64,000 bases of DNA from Rhizomucor pusillus (lineage: Eukaryota > Mucoromycota > Mucoromycetes > Mucorales > Lichtheimiaceae), in the NCBI GenBank assembly GCA_900175165.2, contig FWWN02000700.1, forward strand, positions 24,410 through 88,409, given 5' to 3'. How positions within the stretch are numbered: position 1 is the first letter of the stretch; the number at the start of each line of letters is the position of its first letter. A model generated the notes under the pieces. That model was given only the letters and a program-made list of their open reading frames with translations, was not told the origin of the DNA and made no database searches. Made by a program: the position numbers and the translations under genes. This document shows positions 1-10,967 of this stretch, piece after piece.

Positions 1-189
1 TCTGTTATCAGGCTTCACAAGATGCTGCCAAGCATGCGAAAGAAATGCCTATCTTTGGGGTTTCAGCGATCAGCAGTCGGGTGTTTCGAAAGATGTCGTC
101 ATAGCACGGGTTTGGATCAGAGGCTCCAACCAGCAAGAGAACTCTTAAGTACCTTCTTCTTCTTTCGATATCGAAATTACTTATTAAAT

Positions 190-714
190 ATGGAAGGAGA
201 TCAAGCATACCTCGCGATGCTCAACAACAAAACCATAAACCCTCCACCGCGGGAGGAACAGCCTCAAGAAGAATCGCGTGCAAGCAAATTGGCAACGCCG
301 TTCCCGGCACTGACGACAGCAGAGCAGAATGTCACGAGCGCTATCAAAGACGTATACCTGGTTTCCGAGTCTGATGAGCCTTTCGAGTGGATCACCGCGC
401 CTTGGACGAGTGACAAGCTGCCAACGGCGGCCGAGCTAACCGAGCTCGGACTTGTGGATAAAGCAAGTCTAGGGCGCATCCAGACGTCGACGTTGGAGGA
501 GTTTTTCAAAAAGAGAGTTGCAGCTGACGATCCTTATGGAATGGCAGACAAGTACCGGGTACTGTGGGACAGACTTTCAGACACCTTTGGAAAAGAATGC
601 AGCAAAGTATATTTCATAGGCGAAACATCCATCACTGTGCTCATAGTGGGAATTATCACCGACGGCAACGACCGAGCCTTGGCTGGTCTCCGTAGCTTAC
701 TGGTGGAGACGTGA
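190..714 (+). CDS. NuiA-like nuclease inhibitor family protein
   Basis: Intronless ORF of 174 residues. The C-terminal ~120 residues follow the layout of the cyanobacterial DNA/RNA non-specific nuclease inhibitor NuiA: a strand with a SESDEPFEW-like motif (NuiA has SESEYPFEV), a mid-domain helix with FFKKR and a D-P-Y-G loop, then VYFIGET followed by a strand ending in a short VET tail, as in NuiA. NuiA binds and blocks the sugar-nonspecific nuclease NucA. The first ~50 residues are Pro/Gln/Glu-rich and probably disordered. The ATG at 190 is chosen because the frame upstream of it is low-complexity and Phe-rich; an upstream in-frame ATG at 22 exists. No signal peptide is seen. The fold assignment is good; the fungal function (inhibitor or another use of the fold) is inference. 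Confidence 0.7.
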   Translation: MEGDQAYLAMLNNKTINPPPREEQPQEESRASKLATPFPALTTAEQNVTSAIKDVYLVSESDEPFEWITAPWTSDKLPTAAELTELGLVDKASLGRIQTSTLEEFFKKRVAADDPYGMADKYRVLWDRLSDTFGKECSKVYFIGETSITVLIVGIITDGNDRALAGLRSLLVET

Positions 715-1522
715 TGATGCTATTTGTAGAAAAAGAAAAAATACCATAATATTTCCTGTACTGCGTAATATATGTATCATAAAACCAACTTGCTGCTGCT
801 GCTGCGAGGGAGTGTGCGATCTAATATCCTGCTTGCACTTGTCTCCTTTTTTTTTTCTGTCGCAGATCACTCACTCTCGCTCATTAGCTAGACTGCTAGA
901 GAAGCGCGCTATTTTTCTATGTTAGATTGGAGAAAAAAAACTTGTTCTTTCCGAATCTTGGAAGACTGACACAAGAGAGAATCTTTATCGGATTGAATCG
1001 ATGGCATGTTATACTTCTTTGCTATCTGTCGGTGCAGCATATAGCAGGATATATGAAGAATGTGGAAGAGGGCATTGCAGACTGGGTATTGATTGTATCC
1101 ATGAGACGTTGACTTGAGCGCCGTAAGCTCATTGTTTCACCGCCACGCGGTGTAACACAGCGTCCATAGCCTGCGGTTCTAGCAAAATTGGGTGGATTGT
1201 GAAAGCAAAGGGTATATATAATGGATATCCGACGATGAAGAGGTTGGTTTAAGGGTGTCAGGATGCTTGCAAAAGATGCACGATGCGATCATTAAGTTAC
1301 GGAAGAATAAGGTCAAGGTGCGCGGGAGAAAACGTCACCTCTGCTTATGAGCCAATCAGGCTCCTAGTCAATTTTTTTCATCTGCGCGGCCACCATATAA
1401 GCTGTTACGTTTTCGCCTCTTTTTTTCCTTTCTCTTCTTCACTTCTTATAACAAACCTTTCGGTTTTCCCCAACTTCGCGTCTCAAACCGATACTTTTCG
1501 TCATCCTCAACAACTTTTAATA
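715..1522. other. intergenic region with promoter of the YABBY-like gene
   Basis: No ORF with family resemblance. A poly-purine/pyrimidine stretch follows the upstream gene. A CCAAT box lies at 1352-1356 and a TATA-like CATATAA at about 1394-1400, followed by a pyrimidine-rich leader running to the ATG at 1523. This is a plausible promoter for the downstream gene. Confidence 0.4.
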
Positions 1523-2106
1523 ATGGCCAAAGAGAAGACTACCAAGAAAACCCAGAGTGAGTATTATACCCTCTTTTTCCCATGTCTGGAATCCCCTTGT
1601 GTTTATGACTTTAATGCTCACACCACGTACTTTTCCTTCTAGCCAAGAAGGTCTCCCCCTACAACAAATTCATGAAGGTAAGGTGTTTTCTTATTTTTGC
1701 AGAAGCAGACAAGAAAGAAAGAATTTTTCACTAACATATGACTTGTTTTCCCTTGTTTGTAGGAAGAACTTGCCAAGGTGAAGGCCGCTAACCCCGGCAT
1801 TGCTCACAAGGAGGCAAGTATATTATCTATCTACGCGTAATTTTTTTCATTCACTGCGTGGTCGCTTGATACACGCGTGCGCTTGCATGAGCACGTTTGA
1901 AAAAATTATAAGTTTTTTTCCGTGGCTGACTATTTTGCTGACGCGTTCATTTAATCCCCTTTTCCATATAGGCTTTCAAGAAGGCTGTAAGTAATTTGAT
2001 TCGAAGCACCGCGTCGGTTCAGATAAGCTGATCAAATCATCCTTTTTAGGCCCAAAACTGGAGCACCTCCCCCGAGAACCCCAAACGCAAGACTGCCGAG
2101 AAATAA
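1523..2106 (+). CDS. YABBY-like HMG-box mini protein
   Basis: Five exons: 1523-1556, 1643-1677, 1763-1813, 1972-1986, 2050-2106, giving a 63-residue protein. After a Lys/Thr-rich start it carries the C-terminal YABBY/HMG-like domain: SPYNKFMKEEL, then VKAANPGIAHKEAF and AAQNWS, matching the plant YABBY pattern (YN-F-KEE-IK--NP-I-H-EAF---A-NW). The plant zinc finger is absent. In plants the domain binds DNA; a small chromatin-associated protein is the likely role here. The third intron uses a GC donor (GCAAGT at 1814), because only that choice restores the HKEAF motif. The basic tail (PKRKTAEK) fits nucleic-acid binding. A CCAAT box lies upstream and an AATAAA follows at about 2215. Confidence 0.8.
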
Positions 2107-3129
2107 GTTTGCAACCAATGGTCTCTTTGCTATCTTACCAACGACTACGTTTGGACTCCCTCTTTTCTCACCTTGTGCTGTAATTTCCCCCTTCCAACCT
2201 GCATGCCTGCATGCAATAAAACGGTTTGAAATAATTTTCTTACCGCTTTCACAATTGAGCTTTTTCTCTTTCTCTCTCGCTCTTCTTCCGTCTTTCTTCA
2301 TTGAGGTCGTGACCTTACTTGTGCCACTCCAGAGCCAATCAAGGTCGCACTGGTCCTGCCGCGTGGGCAAACGGCTGCTATTTTTCCAGCCTGAACTCAC
2401 AGCATATACTTCCAAAGCTCTAATCGACGCACGTATAAAAAGCGATCTGATCTCTCCTTCCTTTCCTTTTCATATACACAGAGAGCAGACCGGCCGCCCG
2501 TTGCCGTTTGCAAATGCAGGATGCCGGTTAGTTGGAATAATATCATTGGTTCCAGGCGACGGCGATCAAACAGTATTACAAAGGGAATGGGATGTCTTAC
2601 CAAAAATACCCTACTGCTCGTTTTTTCAGGCACAGCGTGCCAGATCGCAGCACTCATACACCTTCCCGACGAGACAAGAACTTTGTGGAACTTGCTCGAT
2701 CTGCACCTCGTTATCATGTTTTGCACTAACATATTCATTGATTCATTCATCGATTGGTGAAAGCACTGCTGCGGGTGCGTAAACAAACAAAGTTAAAACC
2801 TCCTTCTCTTTGTATACCCTAAATAAGCTCTCTTCAAGTTTGCAAACCGGACAGAAATCCGATCGTAAACATATGGACTGTTGATGGTGATGATGATAAT
2901 GATAGATCCAGCCCCGCATTTATTACCTACTGCTTGTGCAATGCAGCGGGCTCAAGGGCTATCCAAGCAATTGCTGTCTATACATATATTGTACATAAGC
3001 AGCAAAGGATAGTAATTGTCTCAGTCGGGAACACGACGGCGGTCTTAACTGCCCCAACAAATGGCAATACAACACACTCGTAAATAGTCGAATACAATAT
3101 TCTGGTTGGCTAATCTTTCAGATCCATAA

Positions 3130-3515
3130 ATCTGCACGAGCTTCCAGAACAAGTTGTATAAGAGCAGTTAATATCTTTTGAATGATAAGAGAGAGAGAGA
3201 TTGCGACGCTTGCACCGTTTAGTCTCTGGTGAGAAACAATCGTCATCGGGCAACACTCTCTTAAGGATAGCAATCATTTCGTTTTATACATATACCCGAC
3301 AATTAGGTTGGCTAACATACAGATTGGTGGACTCAAAGTTAAATCTATTACATTTTCGACCTATAGCGTTGTATTCGTAAAAGAAGACGAGTTCCGTTTT
3401 GCGTGCGATCCTGGACGATACTAGATATAACTGATGACTGCTGCTGGAAGCTACTGCTGTTGTTGTTTATTGGCAATCTTCAAAACAGAACTCCGTTTGT
3501 ACCACCACCGTCCTC
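3130..3515 (+). repeat. dispersed repeat, copy A
   Basis: Direct, diverged partner of 5095-5520. Shared anchors in the same order include TTGAATGATAA, GGTGAGAAACA, CTAAGGATAGCAATCA, TTAGGTTGGCTAAC, GTTGTATTCGTA, TAACTGATG and GTTTGTACCACC versus GTTTGTATCACC. No long ORF. Similarity fades at both ends, so borders are approximate. Confidence 0.8.
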
Positions 3516-5094
3516 CATTCTTGTTCTAGATAACTTCATCGCATATAAGGCGTCATTGCCTATTTCTTTTGGGAAACCAAGCAGGATATTGCATCCAGTT
3601 TATTTAGTTCAGCTTAAGATACAAGTCAATCCATCTTTGAGCACCAAGTTAGCCAGGTAGGATACATTTATTCCAGGTCTAACCTTTTCGGTATACTACA
3701 GAAGCGCCCTGTCTATTCTTTAAAAGCTTGGAACAAATAGATAGCAGTCGCTCTCGGACAGGCAATAACTGCCCATGTAGTTGATCGGAATGTAGTTTAC
3801 AGCATATATGCGTGCTCTCAAATCGAAAATGTTTGTAAGAGATCCATCCATGCCTGTACGACGACAAAGAAGCAAGGTGGCCTCTTGTTCAATTATTGCA
3901 TATCGTAGGAGTGAGTACTTTTATATTTTAACTAGTCGATTGTCCGCATTCGTAAGCGCTTTGATCTCTCCGTCACGCCTTTTCCTACCTTTTCCTTTAT
4001 CTTCTCTATTATGGAACTTGCTTCGGACAGACACATAGTGGTCGCTTTGCATTGGGCACACCAGACAATCATAAGCGGAATCGACCTCTTATACTATGGT
4101 TACTTCGATAACAACGACCAAACGGAAACTGATATGCTTGGAAGAGTGTGGGGCTTTATCAAAGAGTGCTTTGACGCGTCGCAATATAACAGAAAAAGAA
4201 GAACGGGCTGTACTGTATCTCTCGCGATACAAAGTTGAACGCGACTACGGAATCTCGCAACTGCAGGGATGCTCTTGCAGTCGTTTGAGCAATCAAACGG
4301 CTTTGATAGCTCATACAATTCATCCCTATTGCACCTATCAGAGGAGAAATGGCAAGTGCTGCTTCCTAGGGACAAAGGTGGATACGTTTTTATTCATCTT
4401 TCCGAAGAGTTTGGCTGTGCTGAGGCGAGTCGGTTCGCCAGAACAAGGGCACCAAGGAAGTGAACGAGATGTCAATAAAGCGTCCGAGAACGCCGAAAGA
4501 TATGCTTTGCAAGCTATCTAAGCGCATCCACAAAAGATGTGGGACTTGATGACATTTGGCTTCATCACGACAGGTACTAAGTTCATTGCAAGTTTTGTTA
4601 CAGTAAACTCGCGCTAATCTTATTTTACGTTCAGGTCTGAACCTCACAGTCATTTTCCTTGAAAGCCCTGCTTATTACTTCGCCCATCTTTCCCTCCTAG
4701 GGCCCCTTTACTATCCTGAATTCGAAGCATCCTTTGCTGCAAAAATCAGGGGTTTTATTACAATCGTCTGGCAGATCAAATCTCTTATGGGCACTAAACT
4801 GGATATGATTTGGGGATGAAGTTTTAATTCATTCCTTTACGCCGTCATTTGCAACAACATTCCTTACACTCTCAATCGCCGCGCAGAGGAAGAGAAAACG
4901 TCTTTGAAGTTTTGCCTCATCCTATCCACATCCTTCTAGTCATATCTGGATATATTGTAATATGCAACCATTCATCTTGTAAATTTACTTTTATACATCC
5001 TCAAGTTTAGGGATTATTCCATAAATTCAAAAAGGTCCACTTACTGCTGCCATGAACTTAAAAAATATTATTCATACATTTTTGATTCAAGCAT

Positions 5095-5520
5095 CGGGAA
5101 CTACGGCATGTCGAGCTTCTAGAAGAAGCTTTATGTTGCTTGTATAAGAATTGGTCAACTATTTCTTTGAATGATAAAAGAGCGTGCAGTGTAGATCCTA
5201 CGTTTGCATCGTTTGAAAATCCAATGATTGAAGCATTCTTGGTCTTGGTGAGAAACAGTTGTCGTCGAGCAACCCTCTCCTAAGGATAGCAATCACTTCG
5301 TCTATACATATAGTCGACTATTAGGTTGGCTAACGTGCAGATCGGACTCAGAGTCAACTCTACTACATTCTATATCTACAACGTTGTATTCGTAGAATAC
5401 GAGATCGCTCTGTTTGTGATCCTGAACGTCACGAGATAACTGATGGCTGTTGGAAGTGGTTGTTGTTGTTTGTTGGCAATTTTTAAAAGACGAGAGAGGG
5501 ATTCCATTTGTATCACCATG
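5095..5520 (+). repeat. dispersed repeat, copy B
   Basis: Second copy of the repeat at 3130-3515, same orientation, about 2 kb downstream. By eye it is perhaps 70-75 percent identical with several indels. It lacks an obvious terminal inverted repeat; a solo-LTR pair, a non-autonomous element or a segmental duplication remain possible. Confidence 0.8.
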
Positions 5521-6726
5521 GCTTATGTTTGTCCCAGTGGTTGGCTGGGTGCTTAGCTTGGCCCCCGCGGGAAATTCCAAGTTATGGAATAGAATTTTTT
5601 GGCTGGGTAGCCTTATTGGGATATTTCTTGCGAGATGCTATTGGTGGTAAATTGAGAAGATTTAATGCGAATTGGAAGCAAAATACTTACCAGGTTGATC
5701 ATACTTTTTGAATATGTGAAAGAATGATGACAAGAGAAAAACGATCTGCTATCATCGTCTTTCCTATACCGACACAAATTGAGACAGGCTAGGCCCAATT
5801 CAGATAGTACCGATATCCCTGTTTTTTGGGACGATCTTCACTAAAGGTCGTTGTGGGCAATACCGCGAACGAGAATGTTGCAACTGGAACAGGATGGATC
5901 AACAACGTGTTTATTTCCCAAAAGTCTCGATTCAAAAGACATCGAATGGCCGACCATGTTGAGTTGTTTATTGTTTTCGCTGCAACGTCTATACTTCCCA
6001 TGATATCGATTTGCAAGACCTGCGTTGCATTGCTGTTCTCAACAGAGTATACTAACGTGCTTTACCATTGGAATAAAGTCCTAAATCTTCTGTTTGCAGA
6101 GACACAGGCAAGAGTTTGCTACTTGGAAGGAAGGTAATGCGGCCTGTCTTGTTAAATCCGCTCCTCCGAGATATCTGACGACATTCTTTCGTTTTTTGAT
6201 GAGTCCTCTTGATACTTGACGCTTGCGACCAGAATAGAAAAGTCGAACTCAAAAACATGTATTATTTTTGTTGCTTGGGGCTTGCTTTACACTTGCTAAA
6301 TGGGCTGTTACTAAGATCTCCTCGGATTTCCTCCGACGATTTTACAATTACTCCCCAAAAGTTACCACTATCGCTTGATCTAATATACCGATGATATCTA
6401 ATCGACGGTAGATTGATCTATTTACTCCTCTACCTCCATTGTAGAATCTACCTATCCTTTTCACGCTTCTTGTCCGCTACTGTGCTAGCGAGAAGAATTG
6501 CTTGGTAAAAGCGACAACTGGGGGATCCAGATCATTCTGACCAGTAATTGATCCTTGTTGAAACCCTGTTTGCGAGCGCCCATGTACATACCATGACTAG
6601 GTGAGCTCCAGCACCAGCGTCGTCAGTGATGATGTTTGTTATTGTCCCCTTCTTCATCATCCAAGGGAAAACCCAACGATCCCAAAAATGAAATTGCTAA
6701 TTTTCTTCAGAGGATCATTTGAAGGG

Positions 6727-6734
6727 TATAAATA
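6727..6734 (+). promoter_or_regulatory. TATA box of the K/D/Y-repeat protein gene
   Basis: TATAAATA about 75 bp upstream of the ATG at 6809 and followed by a CT-rich leader, the layout of a strongly expressed fungal gene. Confidence 0.6.
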
Positions 6735-6808
6735 AGGCCCAAGTTTCGCTCTCGATGCTGCCATCTCAACAAAGCTTCTATTCTCAAGCCCCTCAAGGAC
6801 TTTACAGA

Positions 6809-8395
6809 ATGCGCTTCTCTGTTGCTACTCTCTCCGCTGTCGCACTCGCTCTGCTCGCTACCTTGAACGCTGCTTCTCCTGTCGCCTTGCCTGGTGATGA
6901 GTACGGCGTCAAGAAGTACGATGGCAAGTACAAGGATGTTGGTGGCTACAAGAGCTACGGTCACAAGTACGATGACGGCAAGGCCTATGGCAAGAGCAAG
7001 CGTGATCTCCGAAAACGTGGCGAAGAAGGAGACAAGAAGGATGATGACAAGAAGGATGACTATAAGGATGATGACAAGAAGGATGACCACAAGGATGATG
7101 ACAAGAAGGATGACCACAAGGATGGCGATTACAAGGATGACGACAAGAAGGATGACCACAAGGATGATGACAAGAAGGATGACCACAAGGATGGTGATTA
7201 CAAGGATTATGACAAGAAGGATGACTACAAGAAGTATGATGACAAGAAGTATGGCGATTACGACAAGGATGTGAAGAAGTACAAGGATTACGATGAGTAC
7301 GACCATGGCAAGAAGGACTATTACTACGACGTCTATGGCAAGTACTACGACTATGGCAAGTACTACGATTATGATGAATACTATGGCAAGAAGTACGACA
7401 ACTATGGCAAATACTACGATCACGATGAATACTATGGCAAGAAGTACGACGACTATGACAAGAAGAAGTACGACAACTATGACAAGAAGTACGACGACTA
7501 TGACAAGAAGTATGACGACTATGACAAGAAGTACGACGACTATGACAAGAAGTACGACGACTATGACAAGAAGTACNNNNNNNNNNNNNNNNNNNNNNNN
7601 NNNNNNNNNNNNNNNNNNNNNNNNNNNNNNNNNNNNNNNNNNNNNNNNNNNNNNNNNNNNNNNNNNNNNNNNNNNNNNNNNNNNNNNNNNNNNNNNNNNN
7701 NNNNNNNNNNNNNNNNNNNNNNNNNNNNNNNNNNNNNNNNNNNNNNNNNNNNNNNNNNNNNNNNNNNNNNNNNNNNNNNNNNNNNNNNNNNNNNNNNNNN
7801 NNNNNNNNNNNNNNNNNNNNNNNNNNNNNNNNNNNNNNNNNNNNNNNNNNNNTATGACAAGAAGTACGACCACTATGACAAGAAGTACGACGACTATGAC
7901 AAGAAGTACGACCACGGTGACTACTATGGCAAGTACGATGATGGCTACAAGAAGGACAGTTTCAGCCGCCGAGACTACGACAAGGGCTACGACTATGACA
8001 AGTACGGCAAAGGCTACGACTATGACAAGTACGGCAAGGGCTACGACTATGACAAGAAGGACTATGATGTCTACAAGACTCGTGAACTTGAAGCCTTCTC
8101 TGGTAACTTCAAGAATGGCAGAGGCTCTGTGGCTATTTACCATGATGGCAAAGGCAAGAAGATAGTGCAAGTCGCTGGCGAGTTTGGTCCGGGTTTCTTC
8201 AATCATGACTATGACAAGAAGTATGATGACTATGACAAGAAATACGATGACTATGACAAGAAGTACGATGACTATGACAAGAAATACGATGACTATGACA
8301 AGAAGTACGATGACTATGACAAGAAGTACGACTACTATGACAAGAAGTACGATGACTATGGCAAGAAGTACGATGGCTATGACAATAAACACTGA
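6809..8395 (+). CDS. secreted Lys/Asp/Tyr-repeat protein
   Basis: Single open frame of 528 codons including 92 unknown codons in the assembly gap. It starts with a signal peptide (MRFSVATLSAVALALLATLN, cut near ASPVA). A Lys/Arg-Arg site at about residues 66-72 could be a Kex2-type cleavage point. It then becomes extremely repetitive: first K/D/H-rich octad-like units (KKDDHKDD), then a 7-residue unit YDDYDKK repeated many times, encoded by a 21-bp DNA repeat. One non-repetitive island near 8071-8208 (ELEAFSGNF, GSVAIYHDGKGKK) separates two repeat blocks. Equal numbers of Lys and Asp make it a tyrosine-rich polyampholyte, plausibly a wall, spore-coat or cation-binding protein; that role is inference. 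The start at 6809 is preferred over an upstream in-frame ATG because it opens the signal peptide and lies after the TATA box. AATAAA at 8486. Confidence 0.8.
   Translation: MRFSVATLSAVALALLATLNAASPVALPGDEYGVKKYDGKYKDVGGYKSYGHKYDDGKAYGKSKRDLRKRGEEGDKKDDDKKDDYKDDDKKDDHKDDDKKDDHKDGDYKDDDKKDDHKDDDKKDDHKDGDYKDYDKKDDYKKYDDKKYGDYDKDVKKYKDYDEYDHGKKDYYYDVYGKYYDYGKYYDYDEYYGKKYDNYGKYYDHDEYYGKKYDDYDKKKYDNYDKKYDDYDKKYDDYDKKYDDYDKKYDDYDKKYXXXXXXXXXXXXXXXXXXXXXXXXXXXXXXXXXXXXXXXXXXXXXXXXXXXXXXXXXXXXXXXXXXXXXXXXXXXXXXXXXXXXXXXXXXXXYDKKYDHYDKKYDDYDKKYDHGDYYGKYDDGYKKDSFSRRDYDKGYDYDKYGKGYDYDKYGKGYDYDKKDYDVYKTRELEAFSGNFKNGRGSVAIYHDGKGKKIVQVAGEFGPGFFNHDYDKKYDDYDKKYDDYDKKYDDYDKKYDDYDKKYDDYDKKYDYYDKKYDDYGKKYDGYDNKH
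7058..7576 (+). repeat. tandem codon repeat, first block
   Basis: In-frame tandem repeats inside the secreted protein: GATGACAAGAAG-type units up to about 7210, grading into 21-bp units encoding YDDYDKK that run into the assembly gap. Confidence 0.9.
7577..7852. other. assembly gap of 276 N
   Basis: Run of N inside the 21-bp repeat array. Its length is a multiple of three (92 codons) and the frame is kept on both sides. True length is unknown because the flanks are identical repeats. Confidence 0.99.
8205..8392 (+). repeat. tandem codon repeat, second block
   Basis: Nine or so 21-bp units encoding YDDYDKK at the 3' end of the secreted protein gene, with slight divergence toward the stop codon. 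Confidence 0.9.
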
Positions 8396-8841
8396 CGGCA
8401 AGAAATAAATGGCAAGTTCCTCCCTTGCTTGCTCAAAAGTAGTACCGCTGTTGTAGTTGAATGTCACTGAAAGAATACATGAAACAATAAAGATTGAATG
8501 GGTGTTACATTGATATCCGTGTTAAATCAGGAAGGATGTAGAGATAGAGCGATGGGATTGTGCACGGGACATCATCTTTCCTTTTTAAGTTACTAAATGG
8601 CCTACATTGGATAATCAAGACAAGCGTTTCCTCCATTTGCATTGTCGTCTGGAATCCTGTAAATAACGAGATTGATAGGTTAATTGATATCTCATTTCGT
8701 CACTTTATACATACATACACCAAAGCATCAATACTGGTTTCCAGCTTGACTTTTCCTCTTATCGAATCAATACTGTGAAGCCCGTGCGAGTTGAATTGCC
8801 GCCCTCTTTCTGTTATCGCGCACTCCCTTTTTCTACAAGCA
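8396..8841. other. intergenic region
   Basis: 3' UTR of the repeat protein (AATAAA at 8486) and the promoter of the sorting nexin gene. No other feature seen. Confidence 0.5.
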
Positions 8842-10714
8842 ATGACGAATAGAAGCAACACACGAACATTTTGCGGATGCACAATTGACCGACTCCTCCA
8901 TCAAGACGACGCCTATATTTTCATAACGGGCGCGCAAAAGCATTCCGATACTCCTGCTGGGAAGACCTATGTTGTGTATAACATACGGATCGGGGTAAAA
9001 CTCTTGGCCTTTCCTTCTCTCATTGATGGCATAGCGATGCTCACAACGTCTATGGAAAGGATATTGAAACTAAACGACGATACAGCGAATTTGAATCGCT
9101 TCGAAAGTCTTTATGCAAACTTTATCCTACGCTTATTGTGCCTCCTATACCCGAGAAGCACTCGCTTGGTGAGGAACTGGGAATGTTATGCTCTGCTGAT
9201 TTGCATTATTCTGATCGAAAAGATATCATCCAACAGTCGATTACGCTGCACTTCAGACTCGAGTCAAGGATGACTTGGCCATGGTGGAAAAGCGGAAAAG
9301 AATGCTTCAAACCTTTTTGAACCGTGTTGCCAAGCATCCCGAGCTTGGACGAGACCATGTGTTCCACCGATTTATTGAAAGCGGCGTTGTCTGGGTAAGT
9401 CCAATCTGTAAGGGATATATATATATATATATCCGCCTGGTTTACTGAGCATTGGATATATACTTTTGGTTGTTAACGACAGGCGGATGTCTTGCACTCT
9501 CCTCCTCTTTCCATGCTCCCCAAAAACCCTCTGCAAATGGTCGTGAGCAAGGATCCTGAACTACAAACACACAAGTACAATGCTATACTTTCCAGCAACT
9601 TGATACCGATACCATCAACGGCATATGTACTCAAATCTCCTGATCCACGGTTCGAAGAATCCGAAAAGTTCACATTTCGCATCGCCAATTATATGAGCAA
9701 CAACCTCGATAAGAGCCAGAGAAAAGTGATCCGTCGGCTGGGTGGTAAGCAGGCTTTTGCAGCAACTCGATTTATATACATCAGTTTATTGATCCTGGTT
9801 AAAAGAACTTGCCAACGATTATGCGGAACTCGGAGCAGTGTACAATGGATTCAGTTTGAACGAAGAAGGCGCTGTTGCAAATGCAATTGAAAAGATTGGA
9901 CAAGCTGTCGATTCATCCTACACGGAAACGACGCAAATGGTCACATCTCTGGAAGGCGAATTCGCTGAACCGATCCAAGAGCATTCTCAGTTTGCCCATA
10001 TAATCAAGCAGGTATTGAAGTTTAGGCATCTGAAGCATGCGCAAGTGGAGATGATCGAGTCGTCTCTCGAAAGCAAAAAGGAGACTTTGGAAAATTTGCA
10101 ATTGATGGAAGATGAGGCGCGGCGACTAGAAGAAGCGATTAGCAGGGAGAGAACCATAGGAAGCAATGCAGTTAACGTGGACGAACTCAACGAGTCACCG
10201 GTCGGAAACGGTCATGCCCCAGCAAATTACAATCCGTCTGTGCGGAGGCGACCTACAAAAGCATGGAGCGGTCCGATCAAAATGATCAACGCAGTGGGCC
10301 ACTCTTTGCAAGGCATCATTGACGTTGATCCTGAAGCTACCCGACGTAACCAGATTGGAAAAACTAGAGATGCCATGGGCGTAGTATGTATACTAATATA
10401 TACCTAGAAAGAAGTGATAAGATAATCTCATCATCTTCATATGAAAGCTGCAAGAAGCATTGGAAATAACGAGAAAGGATCTCTCTGGAGCATCAACCGA
10501 ACTTCAATCTGAGCTAGACAGATTTCAGAAAGAGAAAATACGAGATTTGCGGGACATGTTGATAGCCTATGCAAAAATCCATATCCGATACTGCCAAAAG
10601 GTACGAACGTATTACCAATGATTGCAACGACGCAATCTCACCGTACCTTTGCGATGTTAGAATTTGGAATCGTGGCAGGAAGCCAGAGCACAAGTCGACA
10701 AGATACCGACCTAA
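8842..10714 (+). CDS. SNX41: sorting nexin Snx41/Atg20-like (PX-BAR)
   Basis: Seven exons: 8842-8994, 9060-9168, 9237-9394, 9483-9744, 9806-10383, 10448-10600, 10661-10714; 488 residues. The N-terminal PX domain carries the phosphoinositide-binding [10 protein letters not shown] motif and the PPIPEKHSL loop followed by DYA, both diagnostic of the Snx41/Atg20/Snx4 group. From residue ~230 a long BAR-type coiled coil follows, ending in a short SWQEARAQ helix. These proteins bind PI3P on endosomes, recycle SNAREs and support selective autophagy. It is shorter than ascomycete Atg20 because the N-terminal extension is missing; an upstream exon cannot be excluded. Splice sites were fixed by PX conservation. 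Assignment to Snx41 versus Atg20 is not resolved. Confidence 0.85.
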
Positions 10715-10967
10715 CAAGTTACCATCCTCCCCTCCCAATATCAACACTATGTTATCCGACAACTTGTGTCTTTGCATACCATTTGCTTCCTTTCTTCTTT
10801 TCCGCTGATCAGAAACTCTATTCTTTCTACTACTGATGTACATGGTCTGCCTCTTATTTCCACAACTTTTGAAAATATTTCTCCTGTTCAAATTGCTTAT
10901 TTACAAAGTCTACGACATCTGGGAAGACTAAAGTAAGCAGGCCAAACTCATCAATCATTTCACGCGA

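Larger units (their letters stand above)
2107..6808. other. gene-poor AT-rich interval
   Basis: No ORF here resembles a known family. A CCAAT box (2335-2339) and TATAAAAA (2434-2441) form a possible promoter, but the ATGs downstream lead only to short frames. Short ORFs near 4011-4520 and 5826-6137 have ordinary composition but no recognisable domain and may be decayed coding sequence. The interval is best explained as repeat-derived or intergenic DNA; it contains the two repeat copies listed separately. Confidence 0.5.

Noticed and set aside
3..104. Frame reading AAKHAKEMPIFGVSAISS up to a TAG at 102-104, possibly the end of a gene to the left
   Set aside because: Only 33 codons are visible, with no start or domain; a minus-strand ORF (208-8) covers the same bases. 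It cannot be judged without the sequence to the left.
2521..2730. A 59-residue basic protein obtained by removing a GT...AG segment at 2527-2555
   Set aside because: The implied intron is only 29 bp, the upstream ATG is out of frame, and no homology was recognised.
4011..4521. Overlapping short ORFs that could be a transposon protein
   Set aside because: No transposase, integrase or reverse transcriptase motif could be seen in any frame.
6707..8467. Long minus-strand ORF (586 codons) rich in Val, Ile and Leu
   Set aside because: It is the reverse complement of the Lys/Asp/Tyr codon repeat; the plus strand has a TATA box, signal peptide and polyadenylation signal.
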